A stretch of DNA of 64,000 nt. Origin: Archangium violaceum Cb vi76 (lineage in GTDB: Bacteria; Myxococcota; Myxococcia; Myxococcales; Myxococcaceae). This document shows, in pieces, positions 55,499 to 64,000 of the stretch (the first letter of the stretch is position 1; each line of letters begins with the position of its first letter). Location of the stretch: NCBI RefSeq assembly GCF_000733295.1, contig NZ_JPMI01000165.1, forward strand, positions 231 to 64,230, in the 5' to 3' direction. The position numbers were made by a program, and so were the translations under genes. Under the pieces are notes generated by a model. It was not told where the DNA came from. It searched no databases and worked only from the letters and a program-made list of their open reading frames with translations.

Positions 55499-57346
55499 AT
55501 GGAAAAGGTACAGAACGCGCGAGGGCAGGCGCCTCGCCTGGGCGCCTGGGTGGAGCCGGGGGTGGGGGTGCGGTGGCGTGTCTGGGCTCCCGGACACCGC
55601 GAGGTGCGGGTGGTGCTGTATGAGCGGGACGGCCAGCAGCCGGGCGACTCGGTGCCCCTGGTGGACGAGGGAGGCGGCTTCTTCTCCGCGACCCTCGCCG
55701 GAGCGGGCCCGGGCGTGCGCTACAAGCTGCGGGTGGACGGAGAGGGCCCCTTCCCGGACCCCTGGAGCCGTTCACAGCCGGAGGGTGTGCACGGCCCCTC
55801 CGAGGTGGTGGTGCCCGACTTCGCCTGGACGGACGCCGCGTGGAAGGGGCCGGACCCGGAAGCCCAGGTCCTCTACGAGGTGCACGTGGGCACCGCCACG
55901 CCCGAGGGCACCTTCGAGGCCCTCATCCCCCGGCTGCGCTCCTTCAAGGAGCTGGGCGTCACCACGCTGGAGCTGATGCCGCTGGCCAGCTTCCCGGGCG
56001 TGCGCAACTGGGGCTACGACGGGGTGGACCTCTTCGCTCCGCTCGCCGCCTATGGCGGACCCCAGGGCCTGCGGCGCCTCATCGACGCCGCCCATGCCGA
56101 GGGGCTCGCGGTGCTCATCGACGCCGTCTACAACCACTTCGGGCCGGACGGGAACTACCTGCGCTGCTACTCGCCGCACTACTTCACCGGCCGCCACCAC
56201 ACGCCCTGGGGGGATGCCGTCAACTACGACGGCGAGGGCTCCGCGGTGGTGCGCCACCTGGTGCTCTCCAACGTGGAGATGTGGATCCGCGACTACCACG
56301 CGGACGGGCTGCGCCTGGACGCGGCCCACGCCATCGTCGACGACGGCTCACCGCACCTGCTCACGGAGATCGCCGAGTGTGCCCGGGCCTCGGCTCCTGG
56401 CCGCCGGGTGGTCGTCATCGCCGAGGACGAGCGCAACGACACGCGCCTGGTGCGCCCGAGGGAGAAGGGCGGCTACGGACTGGACGGCGTCTGGGCGGAC
56501 GACTTCCACCACCAGATGCGCCGCGCCTTCGCCGGGGACAACGAGGGCTACTACCGCGACTACACCGGCAACATGGAGGACCTGGCCCGCACGCTGCGGC
56601 AGGGCTGGTTCTACGAGGGGCAGGTGTCCCAGGTGGCCGGCCACGCGCGGGGCACGCCCGCGCAGGAGGCGCGACCCTGGCAGCTCGTGCACTGCATCCA
56701 GAACCATGATCAAGTGGGCAACCGGGCGCATGGCGAGCGGCTGGGCGCGGACGTCTCCCCGGCCGCCTTCCGCGCGATGAGCGCGCTGCTGCTGCTGTCG
56801 CCCTACACGCCGCTGCTCTTCATGGGGCAGGAGTGGAACGCGAGCACCCCCTTCCTCTACTTCACGGACCACAACGCCGAACTGGGCAAGCTGGTGACGG
56901 AGGGGCGGCGCAAGGAGTTCGCCGGCTTCACGCGCTTCTCCGGCGATACGGTGCCAGACCCACAGGCCGTGGAGACCTTCACGCGCTCGAAGCTCGACTG
57001 GAACGAGGCGGCGAAGCCGGAGCACGCGGGAGTGCTCGCCCTCTACCGGGAACTGCTGCGCCTGCGCGCCACGGACCCGTGTCTGAAGGACAACCGCCGG
57101 GGCCACTTCGACGCGCGGCCCACCGGTGAGCACGGGCTGGTGCTCGAGCGCCGCGGCCCCGGGGGCGCGCTCCAGGTCATCCTCAATGTGCGGGGGACGT
57201 TGGAGCACCGGCTGCCCGGGCGCTCCGAGCTCGTGCTGTGGACCGAAGCCCCCCGCTTCGGCGGCGCCGTGCACGAGGCACCGCTGCGAAGCGGGGGAGT
57301 GCGGCTCGAGGGACCCGCGGCCGTGGTGGTGCGGCTCACGGACTGA
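55499..57346 (+). CDS. treZ: Malto-oligosyltrehalose trehalohydrolase (TreZ)
   Basis: The product (615 aa) is a GH13 enzyme that releases trehalose from maltooligosyltrehalose. An N-terminal carbohydrate-binding (CBM48-like) domain ('GVRWRVWAPGHREVRVVLYE') is followed by the TIM barrel: 'YEVHVGTATPEGTFEALIPR', 'GYDGVDLFAP', nucleophile-type Asp 274 in 'GLRLDAAHAI', Glu 309 in 'VIAEDERNDT', and 'HCIQNHDQVGNRAHGERLG' containing the transition-state Asp. 'FMGQEWNASTPFLYFTDHN' is typical for TreZ. The partner TreY is not here, which is unusual as treY/treZ are often adjacent. Trehalose would serve as compatible solute or carbon store. Confidence 0.9.
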   Translation: MEKVQNARGQAPRLGAWVEPGVGVRWRVWAPGHREVRVVLYERDGQQPGDSVPLVDEGGGFFSATLAGAGPGVRYKLRVDGEGPFPDPWSRSQPEGVHGPSEVVVPDFAWTDAAWKGPDPEAQVLYEVHVGTATPEGTFEALIPRLRSFKELGVTTLELMPLASFPGVRNWGYDGVDLFAPLAAYGGPQGLRRLIDAAHAEGLAVLIDAVYNHFGPDGNYLRCYSPHYFTGRHHTPWGDAVNYDGEGSAVVRHLVLSNVEMWIRDYHADGLRLDAAHAIVDDGSPHLLTEIAECARASAPGRRVVVIAEDERNDTRLVRPREKGGYGLDGVWADDFHHQMRRAFAGDNEGYYRDYTGNMEDLARTLRQGWFYEGQVSQVAGHARGTPAQEARPWQLVHCIQNHDQVGNRAHGERLGADVSPAAFRAMSALLLLSPYTPLLFMGQEWNASTPFLYFTDHNAELGKLVTEGRRKEFAGFTRFSGDTVPDPQAVETFTRSKLDWNEAAKPEHAGVLALYRELLRLRATDPCLKDNRRGHFDARPTGEHGLVLERRGPGGALQVILNVRGTLEHRLPGRSELVLWTEAPRFGGAVHEAPLRSGGVRLEGPAAVVVRLTD

Positions 57347-57373
57347 GTCCCCCGGGAGCCAGGGCGGTGTGCC

Positions 57374-58012
57374 TCAGAACGCGCCGCCCAACTGGATACC
57401 GAAGTTGACGATGTTGCCGTCCTGCGCCAGTCCCAGGTCCTCGCCGCCCACCAGCCGGTAGGTGGCGCGCGCGCCAGCGGTGACGCCGCCGAACTTGTAG
57501 TCCACGCCCGCGGCCAACGGCACCTCGGTGACGACGTCGTTTTCGAAGAGGAGCTCTCCGTCGTCGCTCGGGTTGAGCAGACTCACGCCGAAGCCCGCGC
57601 CGACGAAGGGCCGCAGGCTTCCATTGGCGAGCAGCTCCGGGCCCACCTTGGCCAGCGCGCCCACGTTGTGCCGCCACAGGCCTCCGTCGATGTCCTCGAA
57701 CGCGTTGCGCGAGCCCTCATAGCCGAGCTCCACGCCCAACAACGGCAGTGGCCGCGAGTTGGCCTGCACGCCGAGGAATCCACCCGAGTTCGTGGTGTCA
57801 CCGAGGTCACCGGTGTACGTGTTCAAGCCGCCCGACACGGCGACGTTGAGGTCATTGAAGAGGCCGCCTCGCTCTCCGCGGCCCGCGTCGTAGATGCTCT
57901 CCTCCGGGGTGATGTCGTCGTCCGGGATGTAGTCGTCCTGGGCCAACGCGGGCACGGCCAACAGCGTGGCCGCGGCGATCGCGCCGAGCCCCCACTTCGT
58001 CTTGAAGCTCAT
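57374..58012 (-). CDS. Outer membrane beta-barrel protein (OmpA/OprF-like small barrel)
   Basis: The product (212 aa) has a signal peptide (MSFKTKWGLGAIAAATLLAVPALA) and then an eight-stranded barrel type sequence: alternating hydrophobic residues and Gly/Asp/Asn turns ('GGLNTYTGDLGDTTNSGGFL', 'LRPFVGAGFGVSLLNPSDDG', 'GGVTAGARATYRLVGG'), ending in a terminal Phe (IQLGGAF) as outer-membrane barrels do. It resembles the OMP_b-brl family. Between signal and barrel is an acidic linker 'DDYIPDDDITPEESIYDAGR'. There is no peptidoglycan-binding domain. Convergent with treZ at 28 bases. Confidence 0.78.
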   Translation of the reverse strand: MSFKTKWGLGAIAAATLLAVPALAQDDYIPDDDITPEESIYDAGRGERGGLFNDLNVAVSGGLNTYTGDLGDTTNSGGFLGVQANSRPLPLLGVELGYEGSRNAFEDIDGGLWRHNVGALAKVGPELLANGSLRPFVGAGFGVSLLNPSDDGELLFENDVVTEVPLAAGVDYKFGGVTAGARATYRLVGGEDLGLAQDGNIVNFGIQLGGAF

Positions 58013-58444
58013 GGTGTTGCCTCCCTGTTCCCCCCACCCTTTCGGGGGGGTCTGTCGAAAACTGGGCGCGAGCCGTGAGGACTGGAAGCTCACCCTCCCC
58101 GTGCGCCCTCCCTCCAGGCGGCCAGTGCGACGCCCCCGGGGCTGACTGGGGGTGGGCACGCGGAATGTGACCTGTTATACCCCTCACTTCCTACCGACCT
58201 GTCAGGTTGGTGGGCAAGCAGCGGCGCGAGGCCCCACCGGGCCGGACGCCCGTATCCCTGATTCGGAGGTCCATCGGCCCGATGTGACCTCACAGGGAGG
58301 GCTGCGCTCGTAACCCATTGAAAATCCTCAGAAATCTGAGGGAATTGATTGGGAAGTCGAGTGTTTGGAGCCCAACACACGGGATGAGGTGCACGGGAAA
58401 TTCCCCGGTCGCGCCGATTCCCCTCAACGAAGGAAAGCGACACA
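58013..58444 (+). other. Intergenic region upstream of the discoidin-domain gene
   Basis: This 432-base divergent region includes the ribosome-binding area of the outer membrane protein gene on one side. On the other a short perfect hairpin CCTCAG/CTGAGG (58326-58341) lies in an AT-rich leader (about 58300-58400) ahead of the discoidin gene. No gene, riboswitch or promoter of a known class is supported. Confidence 0.5.
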
Positions 58445-59737
58445 GTGAATCGACTCTCTACCCGCCGCATGCGGCTGTCCGCCTTCGGACTCGTCTCCGT
58501 CCTCGCCCTCTCCGCCGCTCCGGCGTTGGCGGCTGGCGGCTTCATCTCCGCCACCGCGAAGGCGCATGACGGCAACGTGCCGGGCAACGCCATCGACGGG
58601 ATCCAGACCACCCGCTGGTCCGCGGATGGCATCGGCCAGTGGCTCCGGGGAGACATGGGCTCCGTGAAGTCCCTCTCCGCGCTGGACATCGCCTGGTACC
58701 GCGGCAATGAGCGCTCCAGCAAGTTCGTCATCGAGACGTCCACGGATGGCACCACCTACACGCAGGCCTTCTCCGGCACCTCGTCCGGGAAGACGGCGGG
58801 CTTGGAGCGCTACACCTTCGCGGCCAGGAATGCCCGCTATGTGCGCGTGACGGTGAATGGCACCACGATGAACACCTGGGCGAGCATCTCCGAGATGGCC
58901 GCCATCACCGGCGGTACCACCACGCCGACTCCGGATCCCACGCCGCCCACGACGCCGCCCGCGACGGGCAGCGACGTCTTCGGCGTGAAGATGCTCTACC
59001 CGACGAAGACGGGCGGCGAGACGTGGTTCCTCAAGGACGATGCCCTGAAGGACTCGCGCTTCGATCCGCAGGACCCCATCACCCGCAACTCGGATGGCTC
59101 CTGGAAGATGAGGAGCAGCCAGGTGCGCATGCACGCGCTCACCTCCACGGGCTACGACTCGAACAAGATTCCCACGTATGACCGGGACGTGCTGGCGGGC
59201 CGTGGCTACATGCAGGCCGCCAACGACTGGAAGAACGTGGAGATGACGGGCTTCATCAAGGTGAACGCCGTCAGCGACTCGAGCGACAACTTCGCCTGGT
59301 ACGCGCGCGGTGGCCGCCACAATGACGGCCTGGCCTGCGAGGGCTCCTCGTACAAGGGCAGCCTGCACTACGACGGCCGCGTGCGCTGGCAGAAGGAGTC
59401 CTGGCACGTGAGCTACGACCAGACGGCCTACAAGACGGGCACCTCCGCGCTCAAGGGCCGCTGGGTGGGCTTCAAGTCCATCATGAAGAACGTCCTCTAC
59501 AACGGGAAGCCCGCGGTGAAGCTGGAGCTGTGGCTCAACGAGAACGCGGACAAGGTGACGTGGAAGCAGGTCTACGACATCACGGACTCCGGCCAGATTG
59601 GCGGCGACTCCACCCACTGCGGTGGCTCCGTGGACGCCATGCCCATCACCTGGGGCGGCCCGCTGGCCACGTTCCGCTGGGACAGCGCCTCGGACGTGGA
59701 CTTCAAGTGGCTGAGCGTTCGTGAGATCGCCGAGTAG
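58445..59737 (+). CDS. Secreted discoidin-domain protein with lyase-like C-terminal domain
   Basis: The product (430 aa) has a signal peptide ending 'PALAAG'. An F5/8 type C (discoidin) carbohydrate-binding domain covers residues ~30-155 ('ATAKAHDGNVPGNAIDGIQT', 'KSLSALDIAWYRGNERSSKF', 'RNARYVRVTVNGTTMNTWAS'). A Thr/Pro-rich linker (TPTPDPTPPTTPPATG) leads to a ~250-residue beta-rich domain resembling polysaccharide-lyase or concanavalin-like carbohydrate-binding modules ('GYMQAANDWKNVEMTGFIKV', 'FAWYARGGRHNDGLACEGSS', 'WVGFKSIMKNVLYNGKPAVK'). A role in binding or breaking polysaccharide outside the cell is likely. The start is GTG 58445 with AAGGAAA upstream; a strong terminator follows. Confidence 0.78.
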   Translation: MNRLSTRRMRLSAFGLVSVLALSAAPALAAGGFISATAKAHDGNVPGNAIDGIQTTRWSADGIGQWLRGDMGSVKSLSALDIAWYRGNERSSKFVIETSTDGTTYTQAFSGTSSGKTAGLERYTFAARNARYVRVTVNGTTMNTWASISEMAAITGGTTTPTPDPTPPTTPPATGSDVFGVKMLYPTKTGGETWFLKDDALKDSRFDPQDPITRNSDGSWKMRSSQVRMHALTSTGYDSNKIPTYDRDVLAGRGYMQAANDWKNVEMTGFIKVNAVSDSSDNFAWYARGGRHNDGLACEGSSYKGSLHYDGRVRWQKESWHVSYDQTAYKTGTSALKGRWVGFKSIMKNVLYNGKPAVKLELWLNENADKVTWKQVYDITDSGQIGGDSTHCGGSVDAMPITWGGPLATFRWDSASDVDFKWLSVREIAE

Positions 59738-59777
59738 TCATCGCTTCACCCAGCAGGCGTGAAGCCGTGAAGCATCG

Positions 59778-59809
59778 GGCGCGGGGAGCCACACTCCCCG
59801 CGCCTTTTT
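59778..59809 (+). terminator. Rho-independent terminator after the discoidin-domain gene
   Basis: Perfect eleven-base stem GGCGCGGGGAG/CTCCCCGCGCC with a five-base loop, followed by TTTTT. It stands 40 bases after the stop codon. Confidence 0.92.
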
Positions 59810-59848
59810 CATGTCTGGCGTGGGGCGGGGCGTCTATACCGGCGCTCC

Positions 59849-60544
59849 ATGGAAGCACTCGAGCGTCTCTTCCACATTCGTGAGCGGGGCTCGTCCGTGG
59901 GGACGGAGCTGCGCGCGGGCCATTCCCGGGCCCATCAAGATGGCCACCACCACGGGCATCGGGCTGTTCCTGGCGCTCATCGGCCTGAGGAACGCGGGGT
60001 GGGTGACGGACAGCCCGGCCACGCTGGTGCAACTCTGGGCGTTCGACTTCCCGCGGGTGCTGATGGGCAAGTTCCTCACGGTGGTGCTGGCGTTCCTGTT
60101 CGTGGACGTGTTCGACACGGCGGGCTCGCTGCTGGGCATGGGGCGCATCGGTGGCTTCCTGAAGCCGAACGGAGAGCTGACAGGCGCGGGCCGGGGCTTC
60201 ATGGCGGACGCGGTGGGGACGATGGCGGGCGCGGCGTTCGGGACGAGCACGGGCTGGCGGCCATTCCTCCAGTGGCGACGGCGCCCGTGTTGGTGGTGGT
60301 GGGCGCCTTGATGATGAGCGGGGCGCGCGAGCTGGAGTGGAACCGGATGGATGATGCGCTGCCGGCGTTCCTCACCATCGCGCTGATGCCCTTCACGTAC
60401 TCCATCGCCAACGGCATCAGCGCGGGCATCGTGTCGTACGCCGCGTTGAAGCTGCTGTCGGGGCGCCCGCGCGAGGCGCACCCGGTGTTGTACGTACTGG
60501 CGGTGCTGCTGGTCCTGCACTACGCCACGGGCGGCGGCGCCTGA
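59849..60544 (+). pseudogene. NCS2/AzgA-type purine permease remnant with two deletions
   Basis: The pieces of a guanine/hypoxanthine permease of the AzgA/PbuG type are spread over two frames. The N-terminus ('MEALERLFHIRERGSSVGTE') is in one frame; from about 59,920 another frame continues with 'ATTTGIGLFLALIGLRNAGW', 'VVLAFLFVDVFDTAGSLLGM' and 'GFMADAVGTMAGAAFGTSTG'. From about 60,260 the first frame resumes with 'ATAPVLVVVGALMMSGAREL' to the C-terminus. Intact proteins are about 430-500 aa; here under half remains. The jumps match two internal deletions, one removing the first half of the membrane domain and one removing the segment after 'GTSTG'. It should not give a functional transporter. 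Confidence 0.82.
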
Positions 60545-60753
60545 TTCCGAGGGGAAGAAGGCCCGGGGAATGGACGTCCGGGACCCCGGGTTACCTCCCC
60601 AGCCGCCAGTCACGGGGGCCACATTCCGGAGACATTCGGAGGGGGCCCCCTGGTCACGCGCCTCGAAACGTGACACACGGCAATGGCCGCCCCTCACTTG
60701 GGTGCGGCCTCCGGCTCAACTCACTGAGGCCGGACAAGAAAGAAGACGAGTAA

Positions 60754-60957
60754 ATGGCAATCGGTACCGTGAAGTGGTTCAACGACGCGAAGGGCTTCGG
60801 ATTCATCACGCAGGACGGCGGGGGCGAGGACCTCTTCTGCCACCACAGCGCGATCCAGTCCGATGGCTTCCGCTCCCTGCAGGAAGGGCAGAAGGTCGAG
60901 TTCGACGTCGCCCGCGGCCCCAAGGGCCTGCAGGCGCAGAACGTCCGTCCCTGCTGA
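60754..60957 (+). CDS. Cold-shock protein (CspA family)
   Basis: The product (67 aa) is a full-length single-domain nucleic-acid chaperone. RNP1 (KGFGFIT) and RNP2-like (DLFCHHSAI) motifs are intact, with the usual '[11 protein letters not shown]' start and '[21 protein letters not shown]' end. It binds single-stranded RNA/DNA and assists translation at low temperature or in stationary phase. Cys in 'LFCHHSAI' replaces the more common Val. The leader of about 200 bases upstream is long, as is common for csp genes. An intrinsic terminator follows. Confidence 0.95.
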   Translation: MAIGTVKWFNDAKGFGFITQDGGGEDLFCHHSAIQSDGFRSLQEGQKVEFDVARGPKGLQAQNVRPC

Positions 60958-60979
60958 GACGCGCCGTCAGGACCGGCAC

Positions 60980-61012
60980 CGGGCCTGGTCTCCTCGCGAG
61001 GCCAGGCCCTTT
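60980..61012 (+). terminator. Rho-independent terminator after the cold-shock gene
   Basis: Stem GGGCCTGG/CCAGGCCC enclosing a further CCTCGCGAGG palindrome, followed by TTTT; 22 bases after the stop codon. Confidence 0.88.
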
Positions 61013-61188
61013 TCATTCCGGGGCACGAGGAGTGGCATCTCCCGCCCCAGGTGCTTAATTTGAATGCTCCCGCTGGTGGCACGTTCCGTGCCCGGTGAGC
61101 CGATTCAAGGCATTTCAGCACCCTGTAGGCATGGGCCCGCTCCCGGGAAGGGAACGGGTCTGGGTCTCACTCTCTTCCGTGGAGTCCT

Positions 61189-61371
61189 ATGACGGTCACA
61201 TTCATCAAGCGACAGAAAGAGCGAGCGCGTCAGCAGCGCAATCAGGACAAGCAGGTGAAGCGCGAGGAGCGCAAGCGCGAGAAGGCCGAGCGTCCCGACC
61301 GCGCGGTGGGCGGTGTGGATCCGGACATCGCCCACATCGTCCCGGGGCCCCAGCCGCCGCTGGACATGTGA
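61189..61371 (+). CDS. Small highly charged protein of unknown function
   Basis: The product (60 aa) is short: a 34-residue very basic/acidic helix (KRQKERARQQRNQDKQVKRE continuing similarly) followed by 'DRAVGGVDPDIAHIVPGPQP' and a short C-terminus. A GGAG site is four bases upstream of the ATG and an intrinsic terminator follows, so it forms its own transcription unit. I recall small proteins of this look in other myxobacteria but cannot name a function. A nucleic-acid-binding role is possible, given the charge. Confidence 0.65.
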   Translation: MTVTFIKRQKERARQQRNQDKQVKREERKREKAERPDRAVGGVDPDIAHIVPGPQPPLDM

Positions 61372-61390
61372 GCCCGCTCCCGACAGTCAG

Positions 61391-61431
61391 GGGGACACCT
61401 CTCCGGAGACTTCCGGACGGTGTCCCCTTTT
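61391..61431 (+). terminator. Rho-independent terminator after the small charged-protein gene
   Basis: Nine-base stem GGGGACACC/GGTGTCCCC, large loop with a minor CTCCGGAG palindrome, followed by TTTT. The stop codon of the convergent kaiC gene begins at the next base. Confidence 0.82.
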
Positions 61432-62849
<1,418 letters not shown>

Positions 62850-62853
<4 letters not shown>

Positions 62854-63545
62854 TCCCTTCGCTCTACCCCGGAATGCTCCAGCAAGTCCTCAATGAGTGT
62901 GGTGTCTTCCAGGTCACCCACCACCCAGGTGCGCGGCAGGGGATTGCGCTGGACCAGCGTCGGCGTGAGCAGGATGTGGTCTTCCTCGGCCGAGGAGGGT
63001 CTGCCCCGCGCCAGATCGACGACCTTGAAGTCCACCTGGGCGGAGTCGTATCGGGCGAGCAGGCTCTTCATCTGCCGGAGTGCGCGCAGGGACGCGGGGG
63101 AAGGGCCCGCCGTGTAGAGCACCAGCTCGATACGTGCCATGACCCTCTCCTGCGGGACGGAAGGTGGAGGAGCTCGGCCCTGGGGCTGCCCGGGCTCGGG
63201 TCCCAGCAGCTTCAGCACCTGGGCCACGATGTGGTCCGTCCCCCGCTCCTTGGCGACGACCTGCACGCCCGCGGCGTCTTCCACGTGCGGGCTGCCCGTG
63301 AAGATCAACACTTGCGTGTCTCGCAGCAAGCCGGCGGAAGCGGCCTGCCTCAGCATCCACGTCCCCGTTCCGTCCGGCATGTTGTAGTCGCTGATGACCA
63401 GGTGGAACCGGCGCTGTTTCAGCAGCTCCAGCCCCTCCGCCGTCCCCTGCGCCGTGGTGACGGCGAACCCCGCGAGCTCGAGCGCTCGCTTGAGGAGGTA
63501 GCGGGTGACCTCGTCATCATCCACGCACAGCACGTCTCGGCTCAT
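62850..63545 (-). CDS. Response regulator receiver-KaiB fusion
   Basis: The product (231 aa) has an N-terminal receiver domain (residues 1-~120): acidic pocket 'VLCVDDDEVTRYLL', phosphate-acceptor Asp in 'LVISDYNMPDGTG', and 'IFTGSPH' with the conserved switch Thr. A linker leads to a KaiB-like thioredoxin-fold domain (about 135-225): 'IELVLYTAGPSPASLRALRQ', 'VDFKVVDLARGRPSSAEEDH' and 'ILLTPTLVQRNPLPRTWVVG' match KaiB along its length. KaiB normally binds the CI ring of KaiC and changes fold. The fusion would couple phosphorelay input to KaiC. It is directly upstream of kaiC. It diverges from the desaturase-like gene. Confidence 0.85.
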
Positions 63546-63653
63546 GAGGGAGATGATAACCGGCCCGCTTCATGCGCCGTCCGAGAACGGAGCGGACCTG
63601 TCGCTTGCTGTCCATCCGGGGGCGGTGTTAGGGCTGCCCGCAGGAGGTTCCAG

Positions 63654-64000
63654 ATGGGTGAGCTCCATGCTGCGTCCCGGTATATCGGTCTCCTCTCCTT
63701 GTCGGCGGCCCTCCTGGAAGCGCTGCTGCTGACGTTCGTCTTCAAACGTTCGTACGACTGGCGCTCGGGCCTGGCCTCCCTCGCGGTGTCGGTGGGCCGG
63801 TCCGTCAACCTGCTCGTGCCCGTGGCGTTCGCGCTGCCGGGGGCGTACTGGCTCCACCAGCACCGGCTCTTCGATGCCTCGAGCCTGGGCGTGGCCTCGT
63901 GGGTCATCCTGTTCTTCGGCGTGGAGTTCCTCTACTACTGGTACCACCGGCTGGGTCACCGCACGCGCTGGTTCTGGCTCTCGCACGCGGTGCACCACAC
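63654..64000 (+). CDS. Sterol desaturase/fatty acid hydroxylase-like protein, 5' part
   Basis: Only the first 115 residues lie in the window; the gene runs off the right edge. ATG 63654 has AGGAGG six bases upstream. Visible are two or three transmembrane segments (e.g. 'LLSLSAALLEALLLTFVF', 'GVASWVILFFGVEFLYYWYH') and the first His clusters, 'YYWYHRLGHRTRWFWLSHA' and the start of 'VHH', which belong to the eight-His di-iron motif of membrane-bound hydroxylases. Substrate (sterol, fatty acid, carotenoid) cannot be told from this part. Confidence 0.82.
   Translation, partial: MGELHAASRYIGLLSLSAALLEALLLTFVFKRSYDWRSGLASLAVSVGRSVNLLVPVAFALPGAYWLHQHRLFDASSLGVASWVILFFGVEFLYYWYHRLGHRTRWFWLSHAVHH

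Overview
The window is GC-rich (roughly 70 % by eye) with tightly packed genes on both strands. It carries family markers typical of myxobacteria: a MYXO-CTERM surface-anchoring tail, a SitA-type lipoprotein toxin, a DUF2378 (TIGR02265) protein, DUF4150/DUF2169 type VI secretion cargo genes, M57 (PrtB-like) metalloproteases and myxobacterial DUF5335 and HEAT-repeat proteins. The best inference is a member of Myxococcota, suborder Cystobacterineae (Archangium/Cystobacter-like). No rRNA, tRNA, CRISPR array or intact insertion sequence was seen.

Layout. 0.1-7.3 kb: a TonB-dependent receptor, then a type VI cargo cluster (frameshifted ketosynthase-like gene, AHH nuclease toxin, Imm11 and Imm49 immunity genes, converging on DUF4150 PAAR-like and DUF2169 genes). 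7.4-13.8 kb: a membrane protein, an acyl-CoA ligase overlapping a ketopantoate reductase-like gene, an inserted SMI1/KNR4 immunity gene and a hydrolase. 13.8-17.2 kb: one reading frame joining a PHP-type surface protein to a SitA5-like nuclease toxin, followed by a DUF2019 gene as probable immunity partner. 17.4-27.0 kb: RND efflux adaptor and pump, two histidine kinases and an MpaB/Lcp-type oxygenase. 27.2-35.3 kb: a GH77 glucanotransferase, two lipoproteins, an aminotransferase, an ADP/ATP-translocase-like carrier, an epimerase and a small conserved protein. 35.6-39.9 kb: a topoisomerase III-RecQ fusion whose linker contains a REP-like repeat. 40-46 kb: DUF2378, cardiolipin synthase, a Rieske oxygenase, and two tandem M57 proteases behind matching sigma-54 promoters.

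46-51.8 kb: an exported M23 peptidase/HEAT-repeat operon, an aminotransferase, and a frameshifted DUF3396 immunity gene behind a toxin-tail-like fragment. 51.8-55.3 kb: a Septu-type defence pair (PtuA ATPase, PtuB HNH nuclease) and a ClpX-like ATPase. 55.5-64 kb: TreZ, a beta-barrel outer membrane protein, a discoidin-domain secreted protein, a purine-permease remnant with two deletions, a cold-shock protein, a KaiC ATPase with a receiver-KaiB fusion, and the start of a sterol-desaturase-like gene that runs off the window.

Two themes stand out. First, genes for conflict between cells and defence against phage (toxins, at least five immunity genes, Septu) sit among housekeeping genes, and several show recent rearrangement: frameshifts, an insertion flanked by a direct repeat, an in-frame fusion. 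Second, signalling genes are unusually built: a clock-like KaiC with KaiB fused to a receiver domain, and TopB fused to RecQ. Family assignments come from motif recognition by eye; no database search was run.
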